Notes under the pieces: generated by a model
What the model was told of the DNA's origin: nothing
Database searches by the model: none
The model's input: only the letters and a program-made list of their open reading frames with translations
Made by a program: the position numbers and the translations under genes
From: Paramuribaculum sp.
Lineage (GTDB): Bacteria; Bacteroidota; Bacteroidia; Bacteroidales; Muribaculaceae
Length of the DNA stretch: 6,252 bases
NCBI GenBank assembly: GCA_029058455.1
Contig: JAIDXU010000340.1
Coordinates: 1 to 6,252, forward strand
Reading direction: 5' to 3'
Shown: positions 5,744 through 6,252 of the stretch, piece by piece
Position numbering within the stretch: position 1 is the stretch's first letter
How the letters are laid out: each line of letters begins with the position of its first letter

Positions 5744-6123
5744 TTACTGATGGTGTTTGAGTTTTGATTATATGCCTTTGCAACACACTTCCATTCGCCA
5801 TCAAGTTTAAGCAAAAGAAGGAAGTCGGTAAAATCGATGCTGCCACCCCAGCCCTCTTCGAGTACACGCACAACTGCCACTGTCTCTTCCACGGCAAGAA
5901 CATCAATGCGCGCCTTGAAGTTGGCACCGGCACCAACAGTATCAACATTGTGATAGAACTGCTCTATCGAACCCCGTTCTACAGTGCCATTCAATATTCC
6001 GAACAGCACTGCATCGTCGGTAAATAGAGTCTTTGCATACTCGCTGTTACCCTCGGCAACACTCTTCACAAACTTCTCGGCAGCTTTAGCCACTGCTTCA
6101 TATTCTTTGATTTGGTCTCTCAT
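5740..6123 (-). CDS. NTF2/SnoaL-fold protein, putative lumazine-binding-like
   Basis: This 127-residue protein has the cone-shaped NTF2-like fold pattern. Helices at 3-24 (EYEAVAKAAEKFVKSVAEG) are followed by SEYAKTLFTDDAVLFG (28-42), a helix with GSIEQFYHNV (51-60), then long beta strands ending in DFLLLLKLDGEWKCVAKAY (100-118). This ending is typical of small Bacteroidetes proteins annotated as nuclear transport factor 2 family or putative lumazine-binding. Known relatives include isomerases, dehydratases and non-catalytic ligand-binding proteins, so the fold alone does not give a reaction. ATG 6123 is chosen because the earlier in-frame ATG at 6156 falls inside the promoter -7 box. It is first in a two-gene operon with the flavodoxin-fold gene, so a substrate-binding or partner role for that oxidoreductase is plausible but inferred. 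Confidence 0.75.
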   Translation of the reverse strand: MRDQIKEYEAVAKAAEKFVKSVAEGNSEYAKTLFTDDAVLFGILNGTVERGSIEQFYHNVDTVGAGANFKARIDVLAVEETVAVVRVLEEGWGGSIDFTDFLLLLKLDGEWKCVAKAYNQNSNTISK

Positions 6124-6153
6124 TTTAAATGTAATTATTTGATTTTCTGATTG

Positions 6154-6184
6154 CAAAGTTACTATAGTAATATCCTGAAATCAA
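6154..6184 (-). promoter_or_regulatory. Sigma-ABfr-type promoter of the NTF2-like/flavoprotein operon
   Basis: On the minus strand, TTG (6184 to 6182), a 20-nt spacer and TAACTTTG (6161 to 6154) match the Bacteroidetes consensus fully. Transcription should start near 6147, about 24 nt before ATG 6123. The leader is AT-rich with no Shine-Dalgarno sequence, as is common in this phylum. Confidence 0.65.
6159..6170. promoter_or_regulatory. Perfect 12-bp palindrome in promoter spacer, candidate operator
   Basis: TTACTATAGTAA equals its own reverse complement. It fills part of the -33/-7 spacer and overlaps the TA of the -7 box, the classic place for a repressor. TACT/AGTA half-sites resemble those reported for HxlR-family redox regulators such as Bacillus YodB, but there the spacing is wider, so the binding protein is unresolved. 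Confidence 0.45.
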
Positions 6185-6185
6185 G

Positions 6186-6224
6186 TACCGAAAAATTATT
6201 CATATACCGAAAAATTTTTCCATA
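6186..6224. repeat. Two direct repeats with 19-bp period upstream of the -33 box
   Basis: TACCGAAAAATT occurs at 6186-6197 and 6205-6216, and each copy is followed by A/T-rich sequence ending in CATA. A degenerate third copy (TATATGAAAATT) may start at 6223. The array begins 2 bp upstream of the -33 TTG of the leftward promoter, where activators of the AraC type often bind direct repeats. It could also belong to a gene beyond the right edge of the window. Confidence 0.45.
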
Positions 6225-6252
6225 TATGAAAATTAGGCACTTATTGACTACC

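Noticed and set aside
5233..5750. Plus-strand open frames opposite the flavoprotein gene
   Set aside because: The minus strand carries clear FMN-binding motifs and cysteine pattern; the plus-strand translations resemble nothing recognisable.
6124..6156. ATG start extending the NTF2-like protein by 11 residues
   Set aside because: The codon lies within the -7 box and should not be transcribed.
6186..6224. CRISPR array
   Set aside because: There are only two short repeats with 7-bp gaps, too short and too few for repeat-spacer units.

Overview
The window most likely comes from a Bacteroidales chromosome, perhaps a gut Bacteroidaceae or Muribaculaceae member; the genus is not resolved. Three promoters match the Bacteroidetes sigma-ABfr form (-33 TTG, 20-nt spacer, -7 TAnnTTTG). 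Most genes lack a strong Shine-Dalgarno sequence. One gene encodes a regulator type common in this phylum: periplasmic helical repeats, one membrane helix and a cytoplasmic LuxR-like HTH. Two more encode GIN/DUF2807-like envelope proteins. No rRNA, tRNA, CRISPR array or transposase gene was seen.

Region 1 (1-298) is intergenic. A leftward promoter (24-54) serves a gene outside the window, and a perfect 8+8 inverted repeat covers its -33 box. A rightward promoter (229-259) serves the first operon.

Region 2 (299-3101) is a three-gene operon in which both junctions are ATGA stop/start overlaps. The first gene encodes a lipobox-bearing, membrane-spanning HTH regulator. The other two encode exported, mutually paralogous GIN-like proteins. 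The simplest reading is an envelope sensing unit in which the regulator reads a periplasmic signal and is made together with two exported beta-rich proteins of unknown role.

Region 3 (3102-5066) begins with a hairpin whose U-tract faces the minus strand. It is followed by a rightward cluster of a MarR-family regulator, a cytoplasmic FrnE/DsbA-like dithiol oxidoreductase and a glyoxalase-II-like metallo-hydrolase. Gaps are 17 and 21 nt, so this is probably one operon for thiol or electrophile stress.

Region 4 (5067-6252) holds a convergent-junction hairpin and then a leftward two-gene operon. It encodes an NTF2/SnoaL-fold protein and, with a 4-nt overlap, a flavodoxin-fold oxidoreductase with a CX2CX2CX6C cluster like that of iron-sulfur flavoproteins. 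Its promoter carries a perfect 12-bp palindrome in the spacer and two 19-bp-spaced direct repeats just upstream, so it is probably tightly controlled. Regions 3 and 4 together look like a small redox/detoxification neighbourhood with two separately controlled, converging transcription units.
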